Source of the DNA: Nitrosopumilales archaeon
GTDB lineage: Archaea > Thermoproteota > Nitrososphaeria > Nitrososphaerales > Nitrosopumilaceae
Assembly: GCA_900299125.1 (NCBI GenBank)
Contig: OMIR01000043.1
Span: 1-34,976, forward strand
Length of the DNA: 34,976 bases
Direction: 5' to 3'
Below are positions 7,977 through 15,791 of the stretch, piece after piece. The first letter of the stretch is position 1. The number at the start of each line of letters is the position of its first letter. A program made the translations under genes and the position numbers. The notes beneath the pieces were generated by a model. It did no database searches, had not been told where the DNA came from, and was given only the letters and a program-made list of their open reading frames with translations.

Positions 7977-8453
7977 TTATTGGACTTGAATCATGCTTGA
8001 TTTTGGTTTTGGAGAAGGTGTTGATTTCGGTATGGTGATACTTAGAATCCCATCTGTCAGTTTGGCAGCGGCTTTTTCAGGCACCACTTTGTCCGGCATT
8101 GGAAGTACTCGATAGTAAGAGATCTCACTTCTTTCCTTTCGCAGATAGTTCTTTTTCTTTTCCTCTTCCTCTTCTTTGTGATGAGCGGAGATTTCTAGAG
8201 AATTGTCAAAGACATTAAGCTTCACTTCATCTTTTTTTATTCCCGGCATCTCTGCTTTGATAACATAGTTATCACCTTCATCGATAAGGTCGCATGATAG
8301 TGATGTCATCTTTGGCAGGCTTGAAAGAGATGGAAATGACGAGAATGATTTTTCAAATTCTCTCCTAAAGTTCTCGAACGATTTATCCAGGCTTTGCCAG
8401 TTGAACGGCCAAGCAGGCAATAGTTCGCTTTTTTGTTTGTCTTCTTTAGTCAT
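7977..8453 (-). CDS. hsp20: Small heat shock protein Hsp20 (alpha-crystallin family)
   Basis: 158 residues. Variable N-terminal arm with aromatic and Phe/Ser-rich residues (to about 45), alpha-crystallin domain about 50-140 (CDLIDEGDNYVIKAEMPGIKK split over its first strands; AKLTDGILSITIPK near its end, the AxxxxGIL signature), and a short tail with an I-x-V motif (SMIQVQ) used for oligomer assembly. It holds unfolding proteins in solution without ATP. The ATG at 8453 is supported by a TATA box 20-30 bases upstream and an element one base off the GATAAT motif at the standard distance. Confidence 0.93.
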   Translation of the reverse strand: MTKEDKQKSELLPAWPFNWQSLDKSFENFRREFEKSFSSFPSLSSLPKMTSLSCDLIDEGDNYVIKAEMPGIKKDEVKLNVFDNSLEISAHHKEEEEEKKKNYLRKERSEISYYRVLPMPDKVVPEKAAAKLTDGILSITIPKSTPSPKPKSSMIQVQ

Positions 8454-8503
8454 TGAGAGTTAAATGTTCAAGTTATTTATTATACAATAATATGATTCTC
8501 AAA
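8454..8503 (-). promoter_or_regulatory. hsp20 promoter with variant GAGAAT element
   Basis: On the minus strand TTTGAGAATCA lies at 8493-8503, one mismatch from TTTGATAATCA, 47 bases before the ATG. The TATA box (gtataataaata) lies at about 8473-8484. Confidence 0.5.
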
Positions 8504-8516
8504 ATTGAATTTGATA

Positions 8517-9032
8517 TTATTTTTTTTCTGTTTCTGCAGTAGAACCATTTTTTGGTGGAATAATTTGTGGTTTTTTTTCAGGTTCCTTGAGTAAATCCTT
8601 GCGTACCAATATTGGTACGCCATAAAAAGTAGCAAGTGTCACTGCATCAGATGCACGGTAATACTTTAGTAAAATTTCTTTTTTACCTGTAAAGTATAGA
8701 TTTGATCTAAAAATTCCTCCCGTCTCATAAATTTTGACCTTGACTAGAACTAGCTCATTTTCTTCACACATTTGTTCAAACATATTGTAAATAGTTGGTA
8801 CTTGTTCTCGTTTTCCATCCATGAAATTCGCTATGTATTGCGCCACCTCTGCTGAAAACGAGGTCATGTGAAATTCTTTACCTTCAATTGACTTGAGAAT
8901 CATCATACCCATGTGATCAATTAATGCAAGTCCAGATATTGTAACTGTGTCATAATCGGTATCCGGTTGTTCATCAATTTTCATCTGATTTTTTAAGATT
9001 TTCAGAGATAAAATCCGATACATGATTTTCAT
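8517..9032 (-). CDS. DUF151 / bifunctional-nuclease-like protein
   Basis: About 171 residues. The middle part fits the DUF151 (BFN) fold: LKSIEGKEFHMTSFSAEVAQ, then NELVLVKVKIYE, and the family signature YYRASDAVTLATFYGVPILV (compare RPSDAIALA...PIYV). Some family members cleave RNA and DNA; activity here is untested. The C-terminus is Pro/Lys-rich. I placed the start at the ATG at 9032 because a TATA-like aataaaat lies about 26 bases upstream; the reading frame also has a TTG at 9041 and an ATG at 9023. Confidence 0.75.
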   Translation of the reverse strand: MKIMYRILSLKILKNQMKIDEQPDTDYDTVTISGLALIDHMGMMILKSIEGKEFHMTSFSAEVAQYIANFMDGKREQVPTIYNMFEQMCEENELVLVKVKIYETGGIFRSNLYFTGKKEILLKYYRASDAVTLATFYGVPILVRKDLLKEPEKKPQIIPPKNGSTAETEKK

Positions 9033-9080
9033 TATTGACAATAATGTTATTCCTATTTTATTGAGAGTTTCTCATTGTAA

Positions 9081-9557
9081 TTGAAAAAAATGGATTATGT
9101 TACGTTGGCAGCTCTTCTGATTTCTTTTGCAGCAGCATCCGTTAGTGTTATTAAATTCAGAAAAGAAAGCAGAGTGCAAATTCAGGCTGACCTTGTAACA
9201 ACACTCACGAAAATAATTGAAATAATTCGTAATGATACTGTGAGAGAGTATAGAGAGATTTTACGAAAAAGTGAGACTTTAAACAAGCCTATTCCTGAGG
9301 CAGTTCCCGAAATTGATGATAAAACCGAAAAAATTGCTCGATATGTGGCAGTTGCCTACGATAAGCTGGGATTTATCCTAAAACACGATGAGGACTTGGA
9401 AAAAAGAGTACTAGAATGGCATGGAGAGGATATTGAGGAAATGTGGATTATGCTATCACCTCTTGTCAAAAACAAGTGGAGACAAAGAAACCCCAAGTAC
9501 GCAATGGAATTTGAACGTCTGGGTAAAAAGGCTATAGAGTCAGAAAAACAAAAATGA
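9081..9557 (+). CDS. Small membrane-anchored protein, unknown function
   Basis: 158 residues. One N-terminal membrane helix (about 5-25, YVTLAALLISFAAASVSVI) followed by a helical, charged cytosolic domain. The layout resembles DUF4760-type proteins, but I cannot assign it firmly. TTG at 9081 or ATG at 9090 are both possible; tattttatt at 9055-9063 is the TATA candidate. A 13-base inverted repeat (tgaga-gtt-tctca, 9062-9074) lies between it and the divergent DUF151 gene. It converges with another N-anchored protein at 9561. Confidence 0.65.
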   Translation: MKKMDYVTLAALLISFAAASVSVIKFRKESRVQIQADLVTTLTKIIEIIRNDTVREYREILRKSETLNKPIPEAVPEIDDKTEKIARYVAVAYDKLGFILKHDEDLEKRVLEWHGEDIEEMWIMLSPLVKNKWRQRNPKYAMEFERLGKKAIESEKQK

Positions 9558-9560
9558 TGA

Positions 9561-9983
9561 TCACTTGATCATATCAACTGATAATTCTGTGGTATTCTTA
9601 ATTTCTGATAATAATTCTATAAGGGTTTGTTCATTTCGTTGTCCCTGCTCTTTTAGTTCGGTGTTATAGTATTTCATCCAAGAATATGTATGCTCTAGAT
9701 TTTTTATCATCTCAAAAGGTAAAAGTGTCTGCTTGCCTGATATAATTACTGAATCCCATACATTTGTAAAAAATGGCTTGTAGTCTTTGTATTTTACAGA
9801 CTCGGTAATGAATCGCATTTTTCTAGTCAGGTCTTCCTTGATTAAGAGGATGATTTTTTTTCTTGCTGAACTATCCTCAGTTTTTTGTACTCTTCGATAA
9901 ATCCAGTGCTCTACAAATACTGCACCAAAAATTATCACAGATAAAATTACTGATTCGGTTATGATATCTATCAATTCCGCCAT
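9561..9983 (-). CDS. Small membrane-anchored protein co-transcribed with a Usp
   Basis: 140 residues. A membrane helix at about 10-30 (SVILSVIIFGAVFVEHWIY) is followed by a mostly helical cytosolic domain. I do not recognise a family. The gene starts four bases after the stop of the Usp gene on the same strand, so the two form an operon; a membrane partner or docking site for that Usp is a reasonable guess. In size and layout it mirrors the convergent protein at 9081-9557. Confidence 0.7.
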   Translation of the reverse strand: MAELIDIITESVILSVIIFGAVFVEHWIYRRVQKTEDSSARKKIILLIKEDLTRKMRFITESVKYKDYKPFFTNVWDSVIISGKQTLLPFEMIKNLEHTYSWMKYYNTELKEQGQRNEQTLIELLSEIKNTTELSVDMIK

Positions 9984-9987
9984 GAGA

Positions 9988-10398
9988 TCACTTTACTATT
10001 AGGACTGGAATTTTTGATTTTGAGATAACGTAATTGGCTACAGAACCCAAAAACATTTCTGAGATTGGTTCTGGACCACGTGAACCCATCACTATTAGAT
10101 CGAATTTGTTATTATTTGCATATTCTAGAATCCGTTTTCCGGGATAACCGCCAGAGATGATTTTTCCTTTGAATTGTATAGAGTGTTTTTTTGACATTAT
10201 TGATGCAATAGAAATTATCTTTGTGGCATTGAATTTAGCTTGCTTTTTTATTTTGTTGGTGAATACCATAGGTATTCTAATTACATGCATTCCTGTTATT
10301 GCAATTTTTTTATTCTTTGCCAGAAATATTGCAGTATCCAATGCTCTACTTGAACACGCAGAACCATCTATAGGAATCAGTATTTTTTTAATATTCAA
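9988..10398 (-). CDS. Universal stress protein (UspA family)
   Basis: 136 residues. N-terminal strand KKILIPIDGS, conserved signature GSRGPEPISEMFLGSVANYV and last strand PVLIVK, so the ATP-binding G-x2-G-x9-GS motif is intact. It starts at a TTG (10398) whose TATA box (ctatttaattt on the minus strand) lies about 26 bases upstream, implying a leaderless non-ATG start. It is the first gene of a two-gene operon with the membrane-anchored protein at 9561. Confidence 0.88.
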   Translation of the reverse strand: MNIKKILIPIDGSACSSRALDTAIFLAKNKKIAITGMHVIRIPMVFTNKIKKQAKFNATKIISIASIMSKKHSIQFKGKIISGGYPGKRILEYANNNKFDLIVMGSRGPEPISEMFLGSVANYVISKSKIPVLIVK

Positions 10399-10441
10399 TG
10401 CCAGAGTTTTACGATTTCCAAATTAAATAGAACTTGATAAA

Positions 10442-10496
10442 AATCAATACTGATAATTGATTTATTGAATAAAAAGAAGACCTGATGTTATAATTT
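10442..10496 (+). promoter_or_regulatory. AMP phosphorylase promoter with GATAAT element in an inverted repeat
   Basis: CTGATAATTG at 10450-10459 places GATAAT 45 bases before the GTG at 10497. It is embedded in a larger inverted repeat, aatcaat (10442-10448) and attgatt (10456-10462), shared with the divergent Usp gene. TATA candidate ttgaataaaaa at 10465-10475. Confidence 0.55.
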
Positions 10497-12035
10497 GTGG
10501 AATTAATATCAGATGTACTAGGCATAGAATCTGGTGGAAGACCAATCGTATTTCTCAACAAGGTGGATGCGGACGAAATAGGTGTTGCAGCCTCTGGCCG
10601 TGTATCACTGAGAGCGAAAAAAGAAATTACCGCGATTGTTAATATCTCAACAAAAACCGTAAAGAAAGGCCATATAGGATTGAGTGAGGATGTAAGACAG
10701 TTTTTTGGAACTGTTCCTCACAAGCTTGACGTAGAAATTTCTGCTTTTCCTAAATCATTGCACTTTATTAGAAACAAGCTTGAAGGTAAGAAGCTTCTAC
10801 GAGGAGAAATTCACGAAATTGTAAAAGGCGTAGTTGATGGTACTCTAAATGAAAGCGAGATTGCATCATTTGTGACAGCACTTCACATTAGGGGTTTGGA
10901 CCTAGACGAGGCAACAAATCTTTCCCTATCAATGGTAGAGACTGGAAAACAACTAAATCTCAGAAACAAGGTCATAGTCGACAAGCATAGTATAGGAGGA
11001 GTGCCTGGCGATAAAACAACATTACTTGTTGTTCCGATAATAGCAGCTGCAGGTCTAGTCATACCAAAGACATCTTCAAGAGCAATTACATCCGCTGCTG
11101 GAACTGCAGATAGGGCAGAATGTTTGATGCAAGTCAACCTTTCAGCTCGGGAAATGAAAGAAACTATTAAAAAAACAAATGGATGCATGGTCTGGGGAGG
11201 GGCTCTAGAGCTTGCACCTGCTGATGATATTTTTGTTAGAACGGAATATTCATTGTATATCGATCCATTGTTGTTACCATCAATAATGAGTAAAAAAAAG
11301 GCAGTCGGCGCAACTCATGTGGTTTTAGACATACCTACGGGGAGGGGTGCAAAGGTCAAGACAATAAACGAGGCTGACTATTTGGCAAAAGAGTTAATCG
11401 AGCTTGGAAGGCGATTAAAAATCCACACACATTGTGTGCTATCGTATGGTGAACAGCCAGTAGGTTATACAATTGGCCCTGCCCTTGAGGCAAGAGAGGC
11501 ATTAGAGGTATTGATGAATGAAACAAATGTGCCTGACCTAATTGATAAGGCCTGTAGAATTTCAGGCGCTATCTTTGAGATTACCGGAAGAAAAAATGGA
11601 TATGCTATGGCACAAGAAATAATTCGCTCGGGAAGAGCGGAGCAAAAGCTCAGACAAATAATTGCTTCACAGGGTGGCAATCCAAAGATCAAACCAAAAG
11701 AAATCGAGATAGGAGATCAAACAATACGGCTAAAGGCAAAAAGTGATGGAAAGTTGTTATGGATTAATAATTCAAGTATTGTTGAAATTGCAAGAATGGC
11801 CGGAGCCCCTAAGGACAAGGGTGCTGGAATTTTATTTAACAAAAAAATTGGAGATAATGTTTCACGAGATGATGTGATCTTTACAGTATATGCAGAGAAA
11901 TCTCGCAAGCTAAGCCGGGCTACAGATTTGATTGAAGAGACAAATCCAGTCGGAGTTGGAAAGAGAACAGATATGATAATTCACATGGTACGAGAAATTC
12001 CAGAACTAAAGGGAAGTTTTGTCTTAGAAAGATAA
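10497..12035 (+). CDS. deoA: AMP phosphorylase (thymidine-phosphorylase superfamily)
   Basis: 512 residues, typical for archaeal AMP phosphorylases, which carry an extra N-terminal domain (here to about 85) before the DeoA-like core. The phosphate/nucleoside signature KHSIGGVPGDKT lies at 163-174 and SSRAITSAAGTAD at 193-205. The enzyme converts a nucleoside 5'-monophosphate plus phosphate to ribose 1,5-bisphosphate plus base. It starts with GTG, supported by a TATA box about 26 bases before it. Its 3' end overlaps the convergent PRPP synthetase gene by 12 bases. No RuBisCO or R15P isomerase is in this window, so the fate of the product is not shown. Confidence 0.92.
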   Translation: MELISDVLGIESGGRPIVFLNKVDADEIGVAASGRVSLRAKKEITAIVNISTKTVKKGHIGLSEDVRQFFGTVPHKLDVEISAFPKSLHFIRNKLEGKKLLRGEIHEIVKGVVDGTLNESEIASFVTALHIRGLDLDEATNLSLSMVETGKQLNLRNKVIVDKHSIGGVPGDKTTLLVVPIIAAAGLVIPKTSSRAITSAAGTADRAECLMQVNLSAREMKETIKKTNGCMVWGGALELAPADDIFVRTEYSLYIDPLLLPSIMSKKKAVGATHVVLDIPTGRGAKVKTINEADYLAKELIELGRRLKIHTHCVLSYGEQPVGYTIGPALEAREALEVLMNETNVPDLIDKACRISGAIFEITGRKNGYAMAQEIIRSGRAEQKLRQIIASQGGNPKIKPKEIEIGDQTIRLKAKSDGKLLWINNSSIVEIARMAGAPKDKGAGILFNKKIGDNVSRDDVIFTVYAEKSRKLSRATDLIEETNPVGVGKRTDMIIHMVREIPELKGSFVLER

Positions 12036-12896
12036 AGCTGCGGATGCAAGCAAATCAGATACATCTACAATAGAATTTGTACTAGGTATTGTATTAGTAC
12101 AGATGATTTTTTCAACTCCGGCATTTTTGATTCTTCTTTTAGCATCATTAACAAGCAAGCCATGAGAGCAACAAACGTAGATTTTTCCACAGTTTTGTCT
12201 TTTTAGTAAATGTGTAGCGTTGATGATACTCATACCTGTACTTATCATATCATCAACAATTATCACGTCTCTTCCCTTCAAATCAGTCATTTTAGGTGAG
12301 ATTATGTGAAGCTTGCCCGTATTTGGATCGCGTTGTTTGTTAATTGCGATAGAATCAGTTGATAAGATATCTGCAAATTTTTTTGCATTAGCTGACCAAA
12401 AAAAATCAGCCGCTGCAACAAGCGGATTTTCAAGGTTTAATTTTTTGCAATATTGTGCAAGTTTGTTTATAGCAGAGACATTTTTTGTAGGGATTTTAAA
12501 ATAGCTTAGAGCTATTTCACTGTGAGCGTCAATTGTAATGATTTGTGAGGTGCCCACAGCGGAAAACGATTCTGCAATAACCTTACTTGTGACTACTTCG
12601 CCAGGTAAAAACGCAATATCTTGACGCAAATATCCCAGATATGGTATTATGGCGACAATGCTTGATGCAGATTTTTTTGCTTTGTCAATAATGGAGAAGG
12701 TGTGAATTAGATTAGAATCCGTAGGCGGGTAGGTGGAATTAACCACAATTACTTTTCCTCTGGGCTTGTGTGAAATTGTTATCTTTGATTCGCCGTCTGC
12801 AAAAATGTGAACATTTGCTTTGACGTATTTGACGTTTAGCCTTTTAGCAATTTTTATCGCTAAAGAGTGTGAAGCAGGTCCGCCTATTACTTCCAT
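12024..12896 (-). CDS. prs: Ribose-phosphate pyrophosphokinase (PRPP synthetase)
   Basis: 290 residues, the compact archaeal length. The ATP loop PYLGYLRQD is at 85-93 and the PRPP-binding motif VDDMISTGMS at 214-223. It makes PRPP from ribose 5-phosphate and ATP for nucleotide and histidine synthesis. The ATG at 12896 has a TATA-like ctttaag about 26-30 bases upstream. It is divergent from the small protein at 13018, with a 24-base palindrome midway between the two starts, and convergent with AMP phosphorylase. Confidence 0.93.
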   Translation of the reverse strand: MEVIGGPASHSLAIKIAKRLNVKYVKANVHIFADGESKITISHKPRGKVIVVNSTYPPTDSNLIHTFSIIDKAKKSASSIVAIIPYLGYLRQDIAFLPGEVVTSKVIAESFSAVGTSQIITIDAHSEIALSYFKIPTKNVSAINKLAQYCKKLNLENPLVAAADFFWSANAKKFADILSTDSIAINKQRDPNTGKLHIISPKMTDLKGRDVIIVDDMISTGMSIINATHLLKRQNCGKIYVCCSHGLLVNDAKRRIKNAGVEKIICTNTIPSTNSIVDVSDLLASAALSF

Positions 12897-12945
12897 ATAT
12901 GAAATTTTAGTGATTTAGTTCTTAAAGTGCTTGTTACATATTCAT

Positions 12946-12969
12946 ATTTGATATTAACAAATATCAAAT
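12946..12969. promoter_or_regulatory. 24-base palindrome centred between two divergent starts
   Basis: atttgatatt (12946-12955) and aatatcaaat (12960-12969) are exact inverted copies with a 4-base spacer. The centre is 61-62 bases from both the prs ATG (12896) and the TTG at 13018, so it can serve both promoters equally. It is not the GATAAT element, which lies beside it at 12971. Confidence 0.6.
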
Positions 12970-13017
12970 CCGATAATTAACTTTAGAATTTAATAATTTC
13001 CAATACAAAAAAAAATA
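12970..13017 (+). promoter_or_regulatory. Promoter of the 88-residue protein gene with GATAAT element
   Basis: CCGATAATTA at 12970-12979 places GATAAT 46 bases before the TTG at 13018. TATA box tttaataatt at 12989-12998. The agreement with other promoters supports the TTG start and a leaderless transcript. Confidence 0.6.
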
Positions 13018-13284
13018 TTGCAAAAGGACATTTATGAATATATGAAGAATCATTTAGAAAAATTATTGGTTCAGACAAAAACATATGAACCATTTATCAA
13101 AACAGCTTTTCCAATGATGAATATGGCTGACGCCTGCTTTAATGTAATTGCAGCTAATGCATTCACAGTATTTTTGAGTCAGTTCGCAATGAGAATGATT
13201 TCTCCAACTACGTCAGATTTTAGTGAGTTTGGAACTCTTGTTGGACAATACAAGGATAAAGTCAATGAGATATTTTCAAAATGA
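13018..13284 (+). CDS. Small conserved-looking protein of unknown function
   Basis: 88 residues, predicted helical: an acidic/basic N-terminal helix (DIYEYMKNHLEKLL) and a hydrophobic middle (FNVIAANAFTVFLSQFAMRM) that is too polar to be a clear membrane helix. I do not recognise it. The TTG start is backed by a TATA box and GATAAT element at standard distances; an ATG at 13042 is the alternative. It and the next gene form a short same-strand pair, but the 63-base gap contains a separate promoter. Confidence 0.6.
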   Translation: MQKDIYEYMKNHLEKLLVQTKTYEPFIKTAFPMMNMADACFNVIAANAFTVFLSQFAMRMISPTTSDFSEFGTLVGQYKDKVNEIFSK

Positions 13285-13307
13285 TATGATTATCGTTTTT
13301 GAAAATC
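13264..13307. repeat. Imperfect inverted repeat around the end of the 13018 gene
   Basis: attttcaaaa near 13272-13281 is mirrored by tttttgaaaat near 13296-13306, with TGATTATCG (13287-13295) in the loop. It may end transcription of the upstream gene. The right arm also contains TTTGAAAATC, 47 bases before the next ATG, a one-base variant of the GATAAT element. Confidence 0.4.
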
Positions 13308-13347
13308 TTGTGTCCAATTAAAATCGTCTCGATGCAAAACAATACTC

Positions 13348-13560
13348 ATGACAAAAATGTGTCTTGATGACAATTGCTATAACCTAACAAAGCAACTTGC
13401 CAAAAAGCTAGAATTTTTGTCTCATGCAAAGGGCTATCTTCAGGATGCATCCAAATGCGACAGTGAAGGCTCTGAGAGAATCTGGAAGACTATAATTGCA
13501 GATGAGGAAAAACATGCCGAATTGCTAAAAACCCAGCTTGCAAATGAGATGAAAAACTAG
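13348..13560 (+). CDS. Small ferritin-like (rubrerythrin-type) helical protein
   Basis: 70 residues forming a helical hairpin: LTKQLAKKLEFLSHAKGYLQDA and SERIWKTIIADEEKHAELLK. The second helix carries D-E-E-K-H-A-E, the ExxH iron-ligand pattern of rubrerythrin/ferritin-like helices, but only half of a four-helix bundle is present, so a dimer would be needed. Two Cys near the N-terminus (MCLDDNC) could bind a metal. ATG start; TATA candidate attaaaat about 27 bases upstream. A role in oxidative or metal stress is inference from the motif. Confidence 0.6.
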   Translation: MTKMCLDDNCYNLTKQLAKKLEFLSHAKGYLQDASKCDSEGSERIWKTIIADEEKHAELLKTQLANEMKN

Positions 13561-13834
13561 TTTATCTCTTTTTATTTTTTTCAAAACAATATTTTCCAAT
13601 CCATGAAATTCCACACAAATTAGTATCAAAGGTACAGATAGATCCTCGGATTTTCCAGGTGAGAATATACCATTATCTTGGCTGGAATTCTGTCTATTCT
13701 TGAGCAATCTATTACATAAAAAAAAATTTCCAAAAGTTGAGTTTTTATCAATGGCATAGAACTAGCAATCCAATTTTCAAAGTGGAGAATTGTCTGTACT
13801 TCTAATATACAATTCAGATAAACTATAGGCAGAT
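13561..13834. other. Intergenic stretch, T-rich terminator then Usp promoter
   Basis: Directly after the stop at 13560 there is a pyrimidine tract (tttatctctttttattttttt, 13561-13581) that would work as an archaeal U-tract terminator. Short minus-strand open frames here have no promoter or protein character. Near the right end a TATA-like ctaatatac (13802-13810) sits 25-30 bases before the TTG at 13835, and GAGAATTG starts 49 bases before it. Confidence 0.5.
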
Positions 13835-14308
13835 TTGAAGACATTTCCAGTTCATGTTAAAAACATCCTAGTTCCACATGCTGGCACAATTCTAGGAGAT
13901 AAGGCATTAAGTTATGCTATTAAAATTGCCAAGCCTGTAGGCGCTACAATCAACATTTTGCACGCAGTAGAACCCTTCCCCAGCCCTCCAGCTATGCTTT
14001 TTAGAAAAAAGCCGGGACAAAAAATCCGTCAGGAATTAAAAGAAACTGAAGATTCACTAGTTAATGATATCAAAGAGGAATTGTATAATCGTGTGGATTT
14101 CTGTAGAAAAAAATGCATTAATGCAAACAGTATTGTAGTCAAGGGTAGACCTGAGGATGAAATTCTAAAATATTCAAAAAATCATCATATTGATCTAATA
14201 GTAATGGCAAAAAGGCGCAAAGTTTCAGGTATCGGTGGAATACTAAAGCTTGGCAGCGTCTCAAGAAAGATTTTGGAAATTTCCGATACCCCAGTATTGA
14301 TTGTGTAG
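13835..14308 (+). CDS. Universal stress protein with degenerate ATP motif
   Basis: 157 residues, starting at a TTG (KTFPVHVKNILVPHAG) that has a TATA box at standard distance. The family Asp of the first strand is replaced (PHAG instead of PxDG), and the G-x2-G signature reads AKRRKVSGIGGILKLGSVSRK, so the first Gly residues are lost. This Usp may not bind ATP in the usual way. It has a longer middle (FRKKPGQKIRQELKETEDS) than its neighbours. rtcB follows 28 bases later on the same strand and may be co-transcribed. Confidence 0.85.
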   Translation: MKTFPVHVKNILVPHAGTILGDKALSYAIKIAKPVGATINILHAVEPFPSPPAMLFRKKPGQKIRQELKETEDSLVNDIKEELYNRVDFCRKKCINANSIVVKGRPEDEILKYSKNHHIDLIVMAKRRKVSGIGGILKLGSVSRKILEISDTPVLIV

Positions 14309-14336
14309 AAAAAATCAAAAATTGTAATCAGGATTT

Positions 14337-15791
14337 ATGAATTTGAATGAAATAACACGCAAAATAGGAGATTTTGAATACAAAATAGAACCCAAAGAAT
14401 TTTCAGGAATGAAAGTTCCTGTGAGAATTTTTGCAAATGATGATCTTCTCGCCAAAATGCTATCAGATAGGACAATAGAGCAGGCAATCAATGTTTCTAA
14501 GTTACAAGGAGTTGAGAAAAATGTAGTAGTATTGCCAGACGGCCATCAGGGTTACGGATTTCCAGTTGGAGGTGTTGCAATTATGGATGCAAAAGACGGG
14601 ATAATCAGTCCAGGAAGTGTAGGATATGATATTAACTGTGGCGTCAGACTGCTTAGAACGAATCTAACCGAAAAGCAAGTGAGGGTCAAGCTGAAATACC
14701 TTGTAGCAGATCTTTTTGCTTCAATACCGGCAGGCATGAGCAAGACTGAGGGATGCATATCACTAACAAAATCTCAGTTAGATGAAGTCCTAGTCAATGG
14801 TGTGAACTGGCTTGCAAAAAATGGTTATGCAACTAAAGAGGATCTAGAGCTATGCGAGGAAAACGGCCACATGGCAGATGCAGACCCAGAAACAGTATCC
14901 GAGCTTGCTCATAAAAGAGGTACATCACAGCTAGGAAGCATAGGTTCTGGAAATCATTTCTTGGAAATTCAGCGAGTTGAGAAAATTTATGATTATGCGG
15001 CAGCCCAAATAATGGGAATTAAGGAAGGTGATGTAACAGTTCTCATTCATTGTGGTTCACGCGGACTGGGTCATCAAATTTGCAAGGATTATTTGACAGT
15101 CTGTGAGAATTCCTATCACAAATACAAAATTGAGCTGCCAGATAGACAACTTGCTTGTGTTCCAAATTTTTCCGAAGAGGGAATATCTTACAAAAAGGCA
15201 ATGGCTTGTGCCATGAATTACGCGTGGTCCAACAGACAAGCCATTACAAACCAAGTGAGAGAGTCATTTAGAAGTGTTTTCAGTCAGACTGATGAAGATT
15301 TGGGAATAAAGCTAGTTTATGATATTGCACACAATTCTGCCAAGACAGAAGAACATCAAGTAAATGGAAATAAAAAACAGGTAGTGGTGCACAGAAAGGG
15401 AGCAACCCGTGCATTTCCTGCAGGAGATCCATCAATACCGCCAAAATACAGAGGTATTGGCCAACCCACATTCATTCCAGGCTCTATGGGTTCTGCAAGT
15501 TGGATTCTTCTTGGAAAGCCAAACTCTTTAGAGATGACATTTGGTTCAACTGTGCACGGAGCTGGAAGACTGATGTCTAGAACTGCTGCGCATAAAAACT
15601 ACAATTACAAACAAGTAGTAGAACAGCTAGAATCACAAAACATCGTACTCAAGTCACAGACAAGATATGATGTAGTTGAAGAAGCCCCTCAGGTATACAA
15701 GGACGTAGATACGATTGCTCACATTTCAGATTTTTTAGGAATTGCAACAAAGGTCGCCCGATTAGTTCCAATTGGTGTAATGAAAGGTTAG
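14337..15791 (+). CDS. rtcB: RNA-splicing ligase RtcB
   Basis: 484 residues, family length. Metal and GMP-site residues are all present: Asp98 and Cys101 in YDINCGVR, His207 in SGNHFLE, His238 in LIHCGSRG, His332 in IAHNSAK, and the guanylylated His407 in STVHGAGR. It joins 2',3'-cyclic phosphate and 5'-OH ends with GTP and Mn2+, for tRNA exon ligation and RNA repair. It lies 28 bases after a Usp gene and overlaps the convergent SAM synthetase gene by four bases. No archease gene is adjacent. Confidence 0.96.
   Translation: MNLNEITRKIGDFEYKIEPKEFSGMKVPVRIFANDDLLAKMLSDRTIEQAINVSKLQGVEKNVVVLPDGHQGYGFPVGGVAIMDAKDGIISPGSVGYDINCGVRLLRTNLTEKQVRVKLKYLVADLFASIPAGMSKTEGCISLTKSQLDEVLVNGVNWLAKNGYATKEDLELCEENGHMADADPETVSELAHKRGTSQLGSIGSGNHFLEIQRVEKIYDYAAAQIMGIKEGDVTVLIHCGSRGLGHQICKDYLTVCENSYHKYKIELPDRQLACVPNFSEEGISYKKAMACAMNYAWSNRQAITNQVRESFRSVFSQTDEDLGIKLVYDIAHNSAKTEEHQVNGNKKQVVVHRKGATRAFPAGDPSIPPKYRGIGQPTFIPGSMGSASWILLGKPNSLEMTFGSTVHGAGRLMSRTAAHKNYNYKQVVEQLESQNIVLKSQTRYDVVEEAPQVYKDVDTIAHISDFLGIATKVARLVPIGVMKG

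Noticed and set aside
13287-13295. TGATTATCG as a promoter element for the ferritin-like gene
   Set aside because: Orientation and distance (about 60 bases before the start) do not match the other promoters. The variant TTTGAAAATC at -47 fits better.
13525-13844. Two overlapping minus-strand open frames between 13525 and 13844
   Set aside because: They overlap real genes at the ends, use rare-looking composition, and have no TATA box. They look like chance frames in AT-rich DNA.
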